Of a DNA stretch of 64,000 nt, positions 54,776-63,082 are shown in pieces. The translations under genes and the position numbers were made by a program. Below the pieces are notes generated by a model. It was not told the origin of the DNA. It did not search any database and saw nothing but the letters and a program-made list of their open reading frames with translations. Origin of the DNA: Microbacterium cremeum (GTDB lineage: Bacteria > Actinomycetota > Actinomycetes > Actinomycetales > Microbacteriaceae). Positions within the stretch are counted from its first letter, which is position 1; each line of letters begins with the position of its first letter. The DNA lies in assembly GCF_015277855.1 (NCBI RefSeq), contig NZ_CP063812.1, positions 1,302,001-1,366,000 on the forward strand, read 5' to 3'.

Positions 54776-54933
54776 CTCGCTGGGAGAATCCGGTGCCCGC
54801 CCCCGGGGGGCGAGGTCCCGATGACGACGGATGCTTCCTCATAACGTCTTCATAGCCCTCCCTGGTGCTGCGCATGAGAGCGATCCGTAGCTTCCTGCCG
54901 ACGGCCGGCAACGTGCCCGCCGGGAGGAGACCC

Positions 54934-56406
54934 ATGTACATGACCTATCTGCGGCGGGAGCTGGCCGGCCGCAAGAAGCAGACGATCATCGTGGCCGCCG
55001 GCCTCGCGATCGCGATCGCCCTCGTGATGATCGTGAACTCGCTGGCCGCCGGTGTGCGCGATGCGCAGGCTGATGCGCTGGAGTCGGTCTACGGCGTCGG
55101 CACCGATCTCACCGTCTCGGGCGCGATGGCCGAGCCGGGTCAGGGCGGCGCCCGATTCGACTTCGCCGAGGACGGCGGCGAGACCGCCGAGGACGGCACC
55201 ACCGAACTCAGCCAGTCGCGTCTGGTGAGCGAGCCGATGCGCAGCACCCTCGACGCCTCGACGCTCGACACCGTCGCCGGCGTCGACGGGGTGGGGGAGG
55301 CATCCGCCGCCCTCAGCCTCACCAACATGACGTTCTCGGGCGAGCTGCCCCCTCGCCCCGAGGACGGCGGCGGCGACGTCATGGTCGCCCCGCAGGAGCA
55401 GAGCAACGGTGAGGGCGGCGCGACCTTCGGCGGCGGCGCGTTCGACATCGAGTCGTTCTCGGTGCTGGGCATCGACCCGTCGGCCGCGGCGGTCGGCCCG
55501 CTGTCGGCGGTCGAGGTGACCGACGGACGCGGGCTCGAGACCTCCGACGCCGGCGAGGACGTCGCCGTCCTCGACGCCGCCTACGCCTCGACCGAGGAGC
55601 TCGCCGTGGGCGACACGATCGACATCGGCGGCGCGGACTTCGAGGTCGTCGGCATCGTCGGGTCCACATCGGACGAGGCCGACACGGCGTCGAACGCGTA
55701 CATCCCGCTCGACGTCGCGCAAGAGCTGTCGGGACTCGGCGACGTCGTCTCGACCGTGTACGTGCAGGCCGAGTCGTCCGACGCGATCTCGTCGGTGCAG
55801 GCGGCGCTCGAGGACGAGCTGCCCGACGCGACCGTCAGCTCGCAGGCCGACCTCGCCTCGACCGTATCGGGCTCGCTGTCGAGCGCCTCGGCCCTCATCA
55901 CCAACCTCGGCACGTGGCTGTCGCTCATCGTGCTGGCCGTCGCCCTCGTGCTCGCGGTGCTGTTCACGATCTCGGGCGTCTCGCGGCGCACGCGCGAGTT
56001 CGGCACGCTCAAGGCGATCGGGTGGTCCAACGGCCGCGTCGTCGGCCAGGTCGCGGGGGAGTCGCTCGTGCAGGGGCTCATCGGCGGGGCGGCGGGCCTC
56101 GTCATCGGGTTCGCGGGCATCGTGGCGATCAACCTCGTCGCACCGACCATCTCGACCGCGCCGGCGGATGCGTTGAGCCGGCCCGGTGGCGAAGGCGGGC
56201 CGATGGTCAGCGGTCCCCTGGTGAGCACGTTCGCTCCCGGTGGCATGCAGACCGCGGCCGACATCGTCCTGCAGGCGCCCGTCACGCTGTGGGTCGTCGT
56301 CGCGGCGGTCGGCATCGCGGTGCTCGGCGGCCTGGTCGCCGGCGCGTTCGGCGGCTGGCGCGCGGCCCGGCTCAGCCCGGCCGAAGCGCTGCGATCGGTG
56401 GGGTGA
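54934..56406 (+). CDS. FtsX-like ABC transporter permease
   Basis: A 490-residue permease of the MacB/FtsX type. It has one N-terminal membrane segment (TIIVAAGLAIAIALVMIVN), a large outer domain of about 290 residues rich in Asp, Glu and Gly, then three segments (LIVLAVALVLAVLFTISGV; GLIGGAAGLVIGFAGIVAIN; LWVVVAAVGIAVLGGLVAG). The C-terminal RLSPAEALRSVG is the family end. ATG 54934 has a GGAGGAG site; ATG 54940 is possible. It works with the ATPase 73 bases downstream, as a peptide or lipoprotein exporter or mechanical transducer. Confidence 0.88.
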   Translation: MYMTYLRRELAGRKKQTIIVAAGLAIAIALVMIVNSLAAGVRDAQADALESVYGVGTDLTVSGAMAEPGQGGARFDFAEDGGETAEDGTTELSQSRLVSEPMRSTLDASTLDTVAGVDGVGEASAALSLTNMTFSGELPPRPEDGGGDVMVAPQEQSNGEGGATFGGGAFDIESFSVLGIDPSAAAVGPLSAVEVTDGRGLETSDAGEDVAVLDAAYASTEELAVGDTIDIGGADFEVVGIVGSTSDEADTASNAYIPLDVAQELSGLGDVVSTVYVQAESSDAISSVQAALEDELPDATVSSQADLASTVSGSLSSASALITNLGTWLSLIVLAVALVLAVLFTISGVSRRTREFGTLKAIGWSNGRVVGQVAGESLVQGLIGGAAGLVIGFAGIVAINLVAPTISTAPADALSRPGGEGGPMVSGPLVSTFAPGGMQTAADIVLQAPVTLWVVVAAVGIAVLGGLVAGAFGGWRAARLSPAEALRSVG

Positions 56407-56479
56407 GGCATCCGTGTCCGAGAGCTTCACCGCCCCCACCGCCACAGCATCCACCTCCACCACGACGGGAGAGCACGAC

Positions 56480-57205
56480 ATGACCATGATCGACACCACG
56501 GCCGGAGCGGTTCCGGATGCCGCGCCCCCGGTGCTGTACCGGCTCGAAGGCGTCACGCGCACCTACACCCAGAAGGGCCGCATCGTGAAAGCGCTCGCCG
56601 GCGTCGACCTCACGATCGCGGCGGGCGACTTCGTCGCGATCCAGGGTCCGACCGGAGGCGGCAAGTCCACCCTGCTGCAGCTGCTCGGCGCCCTCGACCG
56701 GCCGTCGACCGGCTCGCTGCACCTGGGCGAGCTCGACATCGCGACGGCGAGCAACCGGGAGCTCGGACGCATCCGGGCCCACGAGATCGGCTTCGTGTTC
56801 CAGGGGTTCAACCTCATCCCGACGCTCACGGCGCACGAGAACGTCGACATGGCGCTCGAGCCGCTGGGCCTGTCCTCGGCCGAGCGCGCCCACCGGGTCG
56901 CCGAGGCCCTCGCGCACGTCGGCCTCGCCGAGCGCGCCGACCATCGTCCGGGCGAGCTGTCGGGCGGGCAGCAGCAGCGCGTCGCGATCGCGCGGGCGAT
57001 CGTGAAGCGCCCGCGGGTGCTGCTGGCCGACGAGCCGACGGGCAACCTCGACGAGAGCATGCGCGACGAGATCCTCGACGTGCTGCAGGCGCTCCACAGC
57101 GAGGGGCTCACGCTCATCGTCGTGACCCACGACTCCGCGGTCGCACGCCGTGCGAGGCGACGGCTGCGCCTGGACCGTGGTGCGGTGCACGACCTCGTGC
57201 GCTGA
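56480..57205 (+). CDS. ABC transporter ATP-binding protein (LolD/MacB type)
   Basis: A 241-residue ATPase partner of the FtsX-like permease. Walker A is GPTGGGKST (about 53-61), the Q-loop FVFQGFNLIPTLTAHENV, the signature LSGGQQQRVAIARAI and Walker B VLLADEPTGNLDE, followed by VVTHDSAVARRA. The Q-loop sequence is typical for this class. ATG 56480 has GGGAGAG upstream; a longer GTG start at 56414 would add a Ser/Thr-rich stretch. Co-transcribed with 54934-56406 and probably controlled by the adjacent two-component system. Confidence 0.9.
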   Translation: MTMIDTTAGAVPDAAPPVLYRLEGVTRTYTQKGRIVKALAGVDLTIAAGDFVAIQGPTGGGKSTLLQLLGALDRPSTGSLHLGELDIATASNRELGRIRAHEIGFVFQGFNLIPTLTAHENVDMALEPLGLSSAERAHRVAEALAHVGLAERADHRPGELSGGQQQRVAIARAIVKRPRVLLADEPTGNLDESMRDEILDVLQALHSEGLTLIVVTHDSAVARRARRRLRLDRGAVHDLVR

Positions 57206-57207
57206 CG

Positions 57208-58197
57208 CTACCCGGCGGCGCGGGCGTGGGCCGCGATGCGATCGAACACCGCATCGAGGTCCGCGTCCGCGCGCTGTGCGTCCGGATGACCGTCGTAGTA
57301 CGCGAGGATGCGGCGGGCGCCCTCGTCGAACGTGATGGTGGTGCGGAACTCGGGCACGAGGGTCGTCACCTTGGCGTTGTCGAACACCATCGAGTGGGCC
57401 TTGTCGCCGAGCAGCCCGGGCCCGAGCCCGGGCTCGAACGCCGCGATCGTCTCGGAGGCGACGTGCACGAGATCGGGCGATGCGACCCCGGCCGCGTCCG
57501 CCAGCCAGCCGTAGATCTGGTTCCACGTCGGCGCGTGCGACCCGGTGATGGTGAACGCCTCACCGATCGCGGCCGGGTTGCCGAGCAGCCCGGTGAACGC
57601 CACGGCGAAGTCGTCGGAGTGCGTGATCGTCCACAGGCTCGTACCGTCGCCGTGGACGATCACCGGCCGGCCGTCTCGCATGCGCGCGATATCCGTCCAG
57701 CCGCCGAGGGTCGGCAGCAGGCGTTCGTCGTAGGTGTGCGAAGGCCGCACGATCGTCACCGGCAGACCGCGCTCGCGGTGTGCGGCGACGAGGACGTCCT
57801 CGCACGCGATCTTGTCGCGCGAGTACTGCCAGAACGGGTTGCGCAGGGGTGTCGACTCGGTCACCGGCAGCCGGCGCGGCGGCTTCTCGTATGCGGATGC
57901 CGAGCTGACGAAGACGTACTGCCCGGTGCGGCCCTCGAACAGCTCCAGGTCGGCGCCGACATGCTCGGGCGTGAAGGCCAGGAACTCCGCGACGACGTCG
58001 AACCTCTCGCCGGCCAGCGCCGCGCGGACCCCCGCGGGGTCGCGGATGTCGGCCTGGATGAGCCGCACCTGCGGCGGCAGCGGCCGGCGAGCGCCGCCGC
58101 GGTTGAGCACCGCGACCTCGTGGCCCCGGGCGAGGGAGCGGCGGACGCACGCCGCGCTGATGGTCCCGGTTCCGCCGATGTAGAGGATGCTCGCCAT
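57208..58197 (-). CDS. NAD-dependent epimerase/dehydratase (extended SDR)
   Basis: A 329-residue extended short-chain dehydrogenase. The NAD motif is LYIGGTGTISAACVRRSL (GGTGTIS in place of GxxGxxG), and the active-site Tyr-x-x-x-Lys is in WQYSRDKIACEDVL (about 130-143). Downstream PSHTYDERLLPTLGG is similar to nucleotide-sugar or chloroplast-stem-loop-binding type SDRs. Substrate unknown. The gene converges with the ABC ATPase gene (2 bases) and is divergent from the FAD oxidase; TAGGCT lies 7 bases before ATG 58197. Confidence 0.87.
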   Translation of the reverse strand: MASILYIGGTGTISAACVRRSLARGHEVAVLNRGGARRPLPPQVRLIQADIRDPAGVRAALAGERFDVVAEFLAFTPEHVGADLELFEGRTGQYVFVSSASAYEKPPRRLPVTESTPLRNPFWQYSRDKIACEDVLVAAHRERGLPVTIVRPSHTYDERLLPTLGGWTDIARMRDGRPVIVHGDGTSLWTITHSDDFAVAFTGLLGNPAAIGEAFTITGSHAPTWNQIYGWLADAAGVASPDLVHVASETIAAFEPGLGPGLLGDKAHSMVFDNAKVTTLVPEFRTTITFDEGARRILAYYDGHPDAQRADADLDAVFDRIAAHARAAG

Positions 58198-58204
58198 GGC
58201 GACG

Positions 58205-58210
58205 AGCCTA
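58205..58210 (-). promoter_or_regulatory. -10 box TAGGCT of the epimerase gene
   Basis: On the minus strand TAGGCT (58210-58205) is followed by 7 bases and ATG 58197. Confidence 0.45.
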
Positions 58211-58291
58211 CGGCGAGACCCGCTCGCAGGACGACGGTATTCCGCGCCTCGCTGACGGCGAACACCGTGTCGCGGTGTCGCCGGGTGGTCC

Positions 58292-58297
58292 TACTCT
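58292..58297 (+). promoter_or_regulatory. -10 box TACTCT of the FAD oxidase gene
   Basis: TACTCT is followed by 7 bases and ATG 58305. Confidence 0.4.
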
Positions 58298-58304
58298 GAC
58301 GGTT

Positions 58305-59630
58305 ATGACTCTCGACGAGCTCACCGCCGCCATCGGCGGGACCATCATCCGTCCGGGCGATTCCGAGTGGGAGGCCGCCCGCAGATTCCATTCCGGCATC
58401 GGCGAACCCGCCGTCGTGATCCGCGCCTCGAGCGTCGACGACGTGCGCGGCGCCCTCCGCTACGCCGCCGCGGAGCGGCTCGACGTCATGGTCCGCAGCG
58501 GTGGCCACAGCGCCTGGGGGCAGGTGCCGGGCGGGGTCACCATCGACATCTCGGCTCTCGACGACGTCTCGATCGACGGCACCCGCGTGAGCGTGGGCGG
58601 TGGCGCGCAGTGGGGCGCGATCGCGCGGACCCTCGGCGCCCACGGTCTCGGACTCAGCTCCGGCGACACCGCGTCGGTCGGTGTCGGCGGACTCACCCTC
58701 GGCGGGGGCATCGGCTGGATGGTGCGGGCGTGGGGCCTGGCGTCCGATCAGCTGGTCGGCGCCCAGCTCGTGACGGCTCGCGGCGACGTCGTCGAGGTGT
58801 CGGCTTCGTCGCACCCCGACCTGTTCTGGGCGCTGCGCGGCGGCGGCGGCAACTTCGGCGTCGTGACCCGGTTCGACTTCGAGGCGCACCCGCTCGACGG
58901 CGTCGTGCATGCCGTCTTCGGGATCGACGGCGACGCGGCGCCCGCGCTGCGCGTGCTGGCCGATCTCATGAAGACCGCGCCGCGCGAGCTCACCGTGACC
59001 TACATGGACGTGCCGCCGATGGATCCGAACGCTCCCGCGGGGGCGATGATCTCGGCCGTCTGGATCGGCACCGACGAAGAGGCCGCACGACGCGCACTGG
59101 CTCCGCTGCGGGACGCGCCGGGGATCATCGAACGCGAGATCGGGGTTCAGCAGTACCCCGACATCCTGCTCCAGACGCCCGAGTTCGATCCCGAGCACCC
59201 GATGCCCGGATTCGTCGGCGGCAACACGCTGCTGCGCGAGCTCGGCGACGACCCCATCGATCGGCTGGTGGCCTTCCGTGCGCAGAATCCGGCCTCGGTC
59301 GTGCTCCTGCGCTCGCTCGGCGGCGCGTACGGCGACGTCGCGCAAGACGACTCGCCCTTCCCGGCACGCGACGCGACGTGGTTCGCGATGGCCGGCGCCT
59401 TCGACATCCCCGGCATGCTCGACGACGCAGGGCGCGCCGCGGCCACGGCCGCGTGGGATGCCATCGAGGCTCTCGGCGCCGGCGTCTACGGCAACTTCAC
59501 GACCTCGACCGATCCGTCGATGGCCGAGCGCATGTACCCGCCTGCGACGATGGCCCGCCTGTCGGCGATCAAGCGGGAATGGGATCCGGGCAACGTCTTC
59601 TGCCGCAACCACAACGTGCGACCCGTCTGA
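58305..59630 (+). CDS. FAD-linked oxidase of the berberine-bridge (BBE-like) type
   Basis: A 441-residue flavoenzyme with a PCMH FAD-binding domain and a C-terminal BBE segment. The covalent FAD His is in VRSGGHSAWGQ (about residues 60-70). The second motif reads SSGDTASVGVGGLTLGGGIG, where bicovalent members have a Cys, so FAD is probably linked only through His. The protein ends YGNFTTSTDPSMAERMYPP and VFCRNHNVRP. Related bacterial enzymes oxidise sugars or secondary metabolites. No signal peptide is visible. A long hairpin terminates it. Confidence 0.88.
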   Translation: MTLDELTAAIGGTIIRPGDSEWEAARRFHSGIGEPAVVIRASSVDDVRGALRYAAAERLDVMVRSGGHSAWGQVPGGVTIDISALDDVSIDGTRVSVGGGAQWGAIARTLGAHGLGLSSGDTASVGVGGLTLGGGIGWMVRAWGLASDQLVGAQLVTARGDVVEVSASSHPDLFWALRGGGGNFGVVTRFDFEAHPLDGVVHAVFGIDGDAAPALRVLADLMKTAPRELTVTYMDVPPMDPNAPAGAMISAVWIGTDEEAARRALAPLRDAPGIIEREIGVQQYPDILLQTPEFDPEHPMPGFVGGNTLLRELGDDPIDRLVAFRAQNPASVVLLRSLGGAYGDVAQDDSPFPARDATWFAMAGAFDIPGMLDDAGRAAATAAWDAIEALGAGVYGNFTTSTDPSMAERMYPPATMARLSAIKREWDPGNVFCRNHNVRPV

Positions 59631-59638
59631 CGACGCGA

Positions 59639-59680
59639 CGACGGGCTCGGCGGACGCACGTGCGCCCGCCGAGCCCGTCG
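59639..59680. terminator. strong bidirectional terminator between the FAD oxidase and gnd
   Basis: CGACGGGCTCGGCGG (59639-59653) pairs perfectly with CCGCCGAGCCCGTCG (59666-59680), a 15-bp stem with a 12-base loop. It lies between two convergent stop codons. Confidence 0.8.
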
Positions 59681-59686
59681 GTCGTG

Positions 59687-61312
59687 TCAGTGGGTGTCTT
59701 CGGCTTCGATCTCGGTGCGGTCGCCCGACCACAGGGTGTGGAAGGTGCCTTCCTTGTCGATGCGCTTGTAGGTGTGGGCGCCGAAGAAGTCGCGCTGGCC
59801 CTGGATGAGCGCGGCGGGGAGGCGCTCGGCGCGCAGGCCGTCGTAGTACGCCAGCGACGACGAGAACGCGGGGGCGGGGATGCCGACGTTCGCGGACGTC
59901 GACACGATGCGCCGCCACGCGGCCTGGGCGCGGGTGAGCGCGTCGACGAAGTACGGCGCGGCGAGCAGCACCGGCAGGTCGGGAGCCTCGGCGTACGCGT
60001 CGGTGATGCGGTTGAGGAACTGGGCGCGGATGATGCAGCCGCCGCGCCAGATCTTCGCGATCGCGCCGAGGTCGATGTTCCAGTCGTACTCGGCGGCGCC
60101 CGCGCGGATCTCGTCGAAGCCCTGGCTGTAGGCGACGATCTTCGACGCGTACAGGGCCAGGCGCACGTCCTCGATGAACGCGTCGGCGTCGTCCGCGAAA
60201 CCCGGTTCCTGAGCCTGCGGAAGGCCGGCGGGACCGGGGAGCTCGCGCGACACCTCGCGCTGCTCGGGATGCGAAGACAGCGATCGGGCGAACGTGGCCT
60301 CCGCGATGCCCGACACCGGGACGCCCAGCGACAGCGCGGTCTGCACCGTCCACGCGCCGGTGCCCTTGGCTCCGGCCTGATCGACGATGACGTCCACCAG
60401 CGGCTGTCCGGTGGCGGCGTCGACCTGACGCAGCACCTCGGCGGTGATCTCGATGAGGTACGACTCCAGCTCGCCGCGGTTCCACTCGGCGAACACCTCC
60501 GCGATCTCGGCCGGCGTCTTGCCGGTGCCGCGGCGGATCAGGTCGTACGCCTCGGCGATCAGCTGCATGTCGGCGTACTCGATGCCGTTGTGCACCATCT
60601 TCACGAAGTGCCCGGCGCCGTCGTGGCCGACGTGCGTCACGCACGGCTCGCCCTCGGCGACCGCGGCGATCGAGCGGAGGATCGGTCCGAGGGTGATCCA
60701 GGACTCGTCGGAGCCGCCGGGCATCAGCGACGGGCCGAGCAGCGCGCCCTCCTCGCCGCCCGAGACGCCCATTCCGACGAAGTTGATGCCGGTGTCGCGC
60801 ACCGCCTTCTCACGGCGGATGGTGTCGGTGAACAGTGCGTTTCCGCCGTCGACGATGATGTCGCCGGGCTCGAACACCTCCACGAGCGCGTCGATGACGG
60901 CATCCGTCCCCGCGCCCGCCTTGACCATGATGACCGCGGTGCGCGGCCTCACCAGCGACGCCGCGAACTCCTCGTACGAGAACGCCGGCACGAAGCCCGC
61001 CTCGGGGTGGGTCGCGACCAGCTCATCGGTCTTGGACCGCGATCGGTTGAACACCGCGACGGTGTTGCCTTCGCGCGATGCGAGGTTGCGGGCGAGGTTC
61101 GAGCCCATCACGGCCAGGCCCACCACGCCGATGTTCGCGGTCGCGGCGACGACACCTTCCGGACCCTCCGCCTCGGGCGTCGGACGGGCGACGTCCTCGG
61201 GTGCCGGAGCCGCCTCGTGCGCGGTCGTCGCCTCGTCGGGCGCCTGGTCCTGGTCGGTCGAGATGTTCGTCTGGGCCTGCTCGCCGGCCGGCGAGGAGTC
61301 GTTCGAAGACAC
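59687..61312 (-). CDS. gnd: 6-phosphogluconate dehydrogenase with N-terminal extension
   Basis: A 541-residue NADP-dependent dehydrogenase that converts 6-phosphogluconate to ribulose 5-phosphate. The cofactor motif IGVVGLAVMGSNLARNLA starts near residue 55; the substrate and catalytic signatures include GMGVSGGEEGALLGPSLMPG, HFVKMVHNGIEYADMQLI (catalytic Lys) and AGAKGTGAWT. The end GQRDFFGAHTYKRID is typical. Most homologues begin just before IGVVG; here about 54 acidic, low-complexity residues (SSNDSSPAGEQAQ to AEGPEGVVAA) precede it. GTG 61312 follows AGGAG by 5 bases. A dispersed repeat at 60204-60226 adds LPQAQEPG to a loop. Confidence 0.93.
   Translation of the reverse strand: MSSNDSSPAGEQAQTNISTDQDQAPDEATTAHEAAPAPEDVARPTPEAEGPEGVVAATANIGVVGLAVMGSNLARNLASREGNTVAVFNRSRSKTDELVATHPEAGFVPAFSYEEFAASLVRPRTAVIMVKAGAGTDAVIDALVEVFEPGDIIVDGGNALFTDTIRREKAVRDTGINFVGMGVSGGEEGALLGPSLMPGGSDESWITLGPILRSIAAVAEGEPCVTHVGHDGAGHFVKMVHNGIEYADMQLIAEAYDLIRRGTGKTPAEIAEVFAEWNRGELESYLIEITAEVLRQVDAATGQPLVDVIVDQAGAKGTGAWTVQTALSLGVPVSGIAEATFARSLSSHPEQREVSRELPGPAGLPQAQEPGFADDADAFIEDVRLALYASKIVAYSQGFDEIRAGAAEYDWNIDLGAIAKIWRGGCIIRAQFLNRITDAYAEAPDLPVLLAAPYFVDALTRAQAAWRRIVSTSANVGIPAPAFSSSLAYYDGLRAERLPAALIQGQRDFFGAHTYKRIDKEGTFHTLWSGDRTEIEAEDTH
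60204..60226. repeat. short dispersed repeat (GGTTCCTGAGCCTG type) inside gnd
   Basis: Begins GGTTCCTGAGCCTG and ends CGGAAGGCC; it matches the element in hrpA at 1131-1153. It encodes GLPQAQEPG on the minus strand, in a loop between REVSRELPGPA and ADDADAFIEDVR. Confidence 0.55.
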
Positions 61313-61415
61313 GCATGCTCCTGAGATCGTGGGACACATCCAGCCTAGAGTCTGACCCATGCGTGTTACGTCGCGTGGCGGGGTGCTCACGGCCTCGCGC
61401 GCGGGATTGTGAGGG

Positions 61416-61421
61416 TAGCGT
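61416..61421 (+). promoter_or_regulatory. -10 box TAGCGT of gntK
   Basis: TAGCGT is followed by 7 bases and GTG 61429. Confidence 0.45.
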
Positions 61422-61428
61422 GGCTGCC

Positions 61429-61935
61429 GTGGCTGAGGCATCCCGGATCGTCGTGATGGGTCCGAGCGGATCGGGCAAGTCCGTCGTCGGTGCCGTGCTG
61501 GCGACGCGGCTCGGCCTCCCGTTCGTCGATGCCGACGACCTGCACCCCGACGCGAACATCGACAAGATGGCGGCGGGGACGCCCCTCACCGACGACGACC
61601 GCGGGCCCTGGCTCGACATCGTGGCCCGCACGCTGCGCGACGCCGCGCCGGGAGCGGTGGTCGCGTGCTCGGCGCTCGCCCGCCGCTATCGCGATCGGAT
61701 CCGGGCGGGAGCGTCCGACGTGGTCTTCGTCGAGCTGACGGTGTCGGCAGACGAGCTCGCGCGGCGCATGACCTCTCGCGAGCACTTCATGCCGTCGTCG
61801 CTGCTGGCCTCGCAACTGGCCGCTCTCGAGCCGCTCGCCGACGACGAGGACGGCGTCGCGGTCGTCAACGATCGGCCGCCGATCGAGGTCGCCGACGAGG
61901 CGATCGCGCGACTGCGGGCCGCGCGCGGGGCCTGA
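61429..61935 (+). CDS. gntK: gluconokinase
   Basis: A 168-residue P-loop kinase that makes 6-phosphogluconate from gluconate, the substrate of the divergent gnd gene. Walker A is MGPSGSGKSVVG (about 10-21). The family block FVDADDLHPDANIDKMAAGT through PLTDDDRGPWL is intact, and SALARRYRDRIR is the usual Arg-rich lid. The length is normal. GTG 61429 is favoured over GTG 61420 because it is placed for leaderless translation from the TAGCGT box. Together with gnd it links gluconate to the pentose phosphate pathway. Confidence 0.93.
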   Translation: MAEASRIVVMGPSGSGKSVVGAVLATRLGLPFVDADDLHPDANIDKMAAGTPLTDDDRGPWLDIVARTLRDAAPGAVVACSALARRYRDRIRAGASDVVFVELTVSADELARRMTSREHFMPSSLLASQLAALEPLADDEDGVAVVNDRPPIEVADEAIARLRAARGA

Positions 61936-61960
61936 CCGACCCCGGCTCCCGGCGGCCCGT

Positions 61961-62083
61961 TCAGTCCTTGCGGTAGGCCTGCCGGCCCAGGCCCCAGAAC
62001 GCCAGCACGGTCCCGAGGGCGCCGAGCGCCGCCATCGCGCCGATGAGCCACAGCAGTGCGTGGGTCAAGAAGCCGTATTCCAT
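61961..62083 (-). CDS. small single-pass membrane protein, 40 residues
   Basis: ATG 62083 to TGA 61961, too short for routine calling. The product is a short polar start (MEYGFLTH), one continuous hydrophobic helix (ALLWLIGAMAALGALGTVL then AFWGLG) and a basic end (RQAYRKD), which predicts an outside-N, inside-C single membrane span. A near-perfect CGGAGG ribosome site lies 6 bases before the ATG. It converges with gntK (25 bases between stops) and is divergent from rplY. I do not recognise a family; small helper subunits of membrane complexes look like this. Confidence 0.7.
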   Translation of the reverse strand: MEYGFLTHALLWLIGAMAALGALGTVLAFWGLGRQAYRKD

Positions 62084-62141
62084 GGGATCCTCCGTCGGCG
62101 GGTTCGTAGACGTGCGTTCCTCAGCGTACCGGCGGCGCTGG

Positions 62142-62342
62142 TAGACTCGTGTCGAACTTCGGCGAGGGATGCCTCGCGCCCGCGGGTCGCTGCGGGCTCA
62201 GGCATCCGTGATCGACGCGGTGAAGCAGGCCCCGTTGGCTTCCTCACGCGTGCGCGTTCGAGTCGAGACAAACCCACATACCCCGGGCCCGCCACCGCGC
62301 AGCCCCATGATGAACGGGCACCCGTGCCCGGAGGAGAACCCC
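62142..62342 (+). promoter_or_regulatory. rplY promoter and structured 5' leader
   Basis: TAGACT (62142-62147) is the best -10 box, giving a leader of about 190 bases. GGATGCCT (62167-62174) pairs with AGGCATCC (62200-62207), with an inner GCCCGC/GCGGGC stem. A second stem, CGGGCA-CCCG-TGCCCG, abuts the GGAGGAG ribosome site. Unlike most genes in this window, this one has a long untranslated leader. Confidence 0.55.
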
Positions 62343-62996
62343 ATGTCGACTGAACCCGACACCAAGGTCCACGCCGAGCTTCGCGAGAACTTCGGCAAGG
62401 GCTTCGCGCGCCGCCTGCGCGCCGCCGGCAAGATCCCCGCCGTCATCTACGGTCACGGCACCGACCCGGTCCACGTCGCGCTGCCCGGCCACCAGACCGC
62501 GCTGCTCATCCGCCGTGCGAACGCGGTGCTCGAGCTCGACGTGAACGGCACCCACCAGCTGACGCTGGTCAAGGACGTCCAGAAGGACCCCGTGCACCAG
62601 ATCATCGAGCACATCGACCTCCTCGTGGTCAAGAAGGGCGAGAAGGTCCAGGTCGAGGTGCCGATCGTCGTCGTGGGCGAGCCGTTCGCCGGCACCATCG
62701 CGAACCTCGACGCGCAGACCATCGCGCTCGAGGTCGAGGCGACTCACATCCCCCAGAACATCGAGGTCGACGTCGAGGGCCTCGAGGACGGCACGCACAT
62801 CACCGCGGCCGACCTGAAGCTGCCCAAGGGCGCCGCCCTGGCCGCCGACCCCGAGGTCCTGGTCGTCGCGATCTCGGTTCCGGCCGCCACGCTCGCCGCC
62901 GAGGACGAGATCGCCGAGGCCGACGCCGAGGTCGCCGCCGAGCAGGCCGAGGCTTCGGAGACCGCCGAGATCTCCGACGAGGCTGCGGCCGAGTAA
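62343..62996 (+). CDS. rplY: 50S ribosomal protein L25 (long CTC form)
   Basis: A 217-residue L25/general stress protein CTC. The N-terminal 5S-rRNA-binding domain begins VHAELRENFGKGFARRLRAA and IPAVIYGHGTDPVHVAL; the C-terminal TL5-like beta domain spans about 100-190. The last 35 residues are strongly acidic and Ala-rich (EDEIAEADAEVAAEQAEASE). Length is normal for the long actinobacterial form. ATG 62343 has a GGAGGAG site. It is followed by a strong terminator and then pth, the usual order. Confidence 0.95.
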   Translation: MSTEPDTKVHAELRENFGKGFARRLRAAGKIPAVIYGHGTDPVHVALPGHQTALLIRRANAVLELDVNGTHQLTLVKDVQKDPVHQIIEHIDLLVVKKGEKVQVEVPIVVVGEPFAGTIANLDAQTIALEVEATHIPQNIEVDVEGLEDGTHITAADLKLPKGAALAADPEVLVVAISVPAATLAAEDEIAEADAEVAAEQAEASETAEISDEAAAE

Positions 62997-63012
62997 GCCT
63001 TCCGAACGCTGG

Positions 63013-63045
63013 GACGAGGGGGTGCGGATGCCGCGCCCCCTCGTC
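63013..63045 (+). terminator. strong hairpin between rplY and pth
   Basis: GACGAGGGGG (63013-63022) pairs perfectly with CCCCCTCGTC (63036-63045), with an inner GCGG-ATG-CCGC stem. It starts 16 bases after the rplY stop codon. Confidence 0.75.
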
Positions 63046-63082
63046 TCGTCTCTGCGAGGGCCCGTCGGGCAGGATGGATGAC

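Noticed and set aside
57412..57440. GC-rich palindrome CCCGGGCCCGAGCCCGGGC region
   Set aside because: It lies inside the epimerase coding sequence and is explained by Gly/Pro codons.
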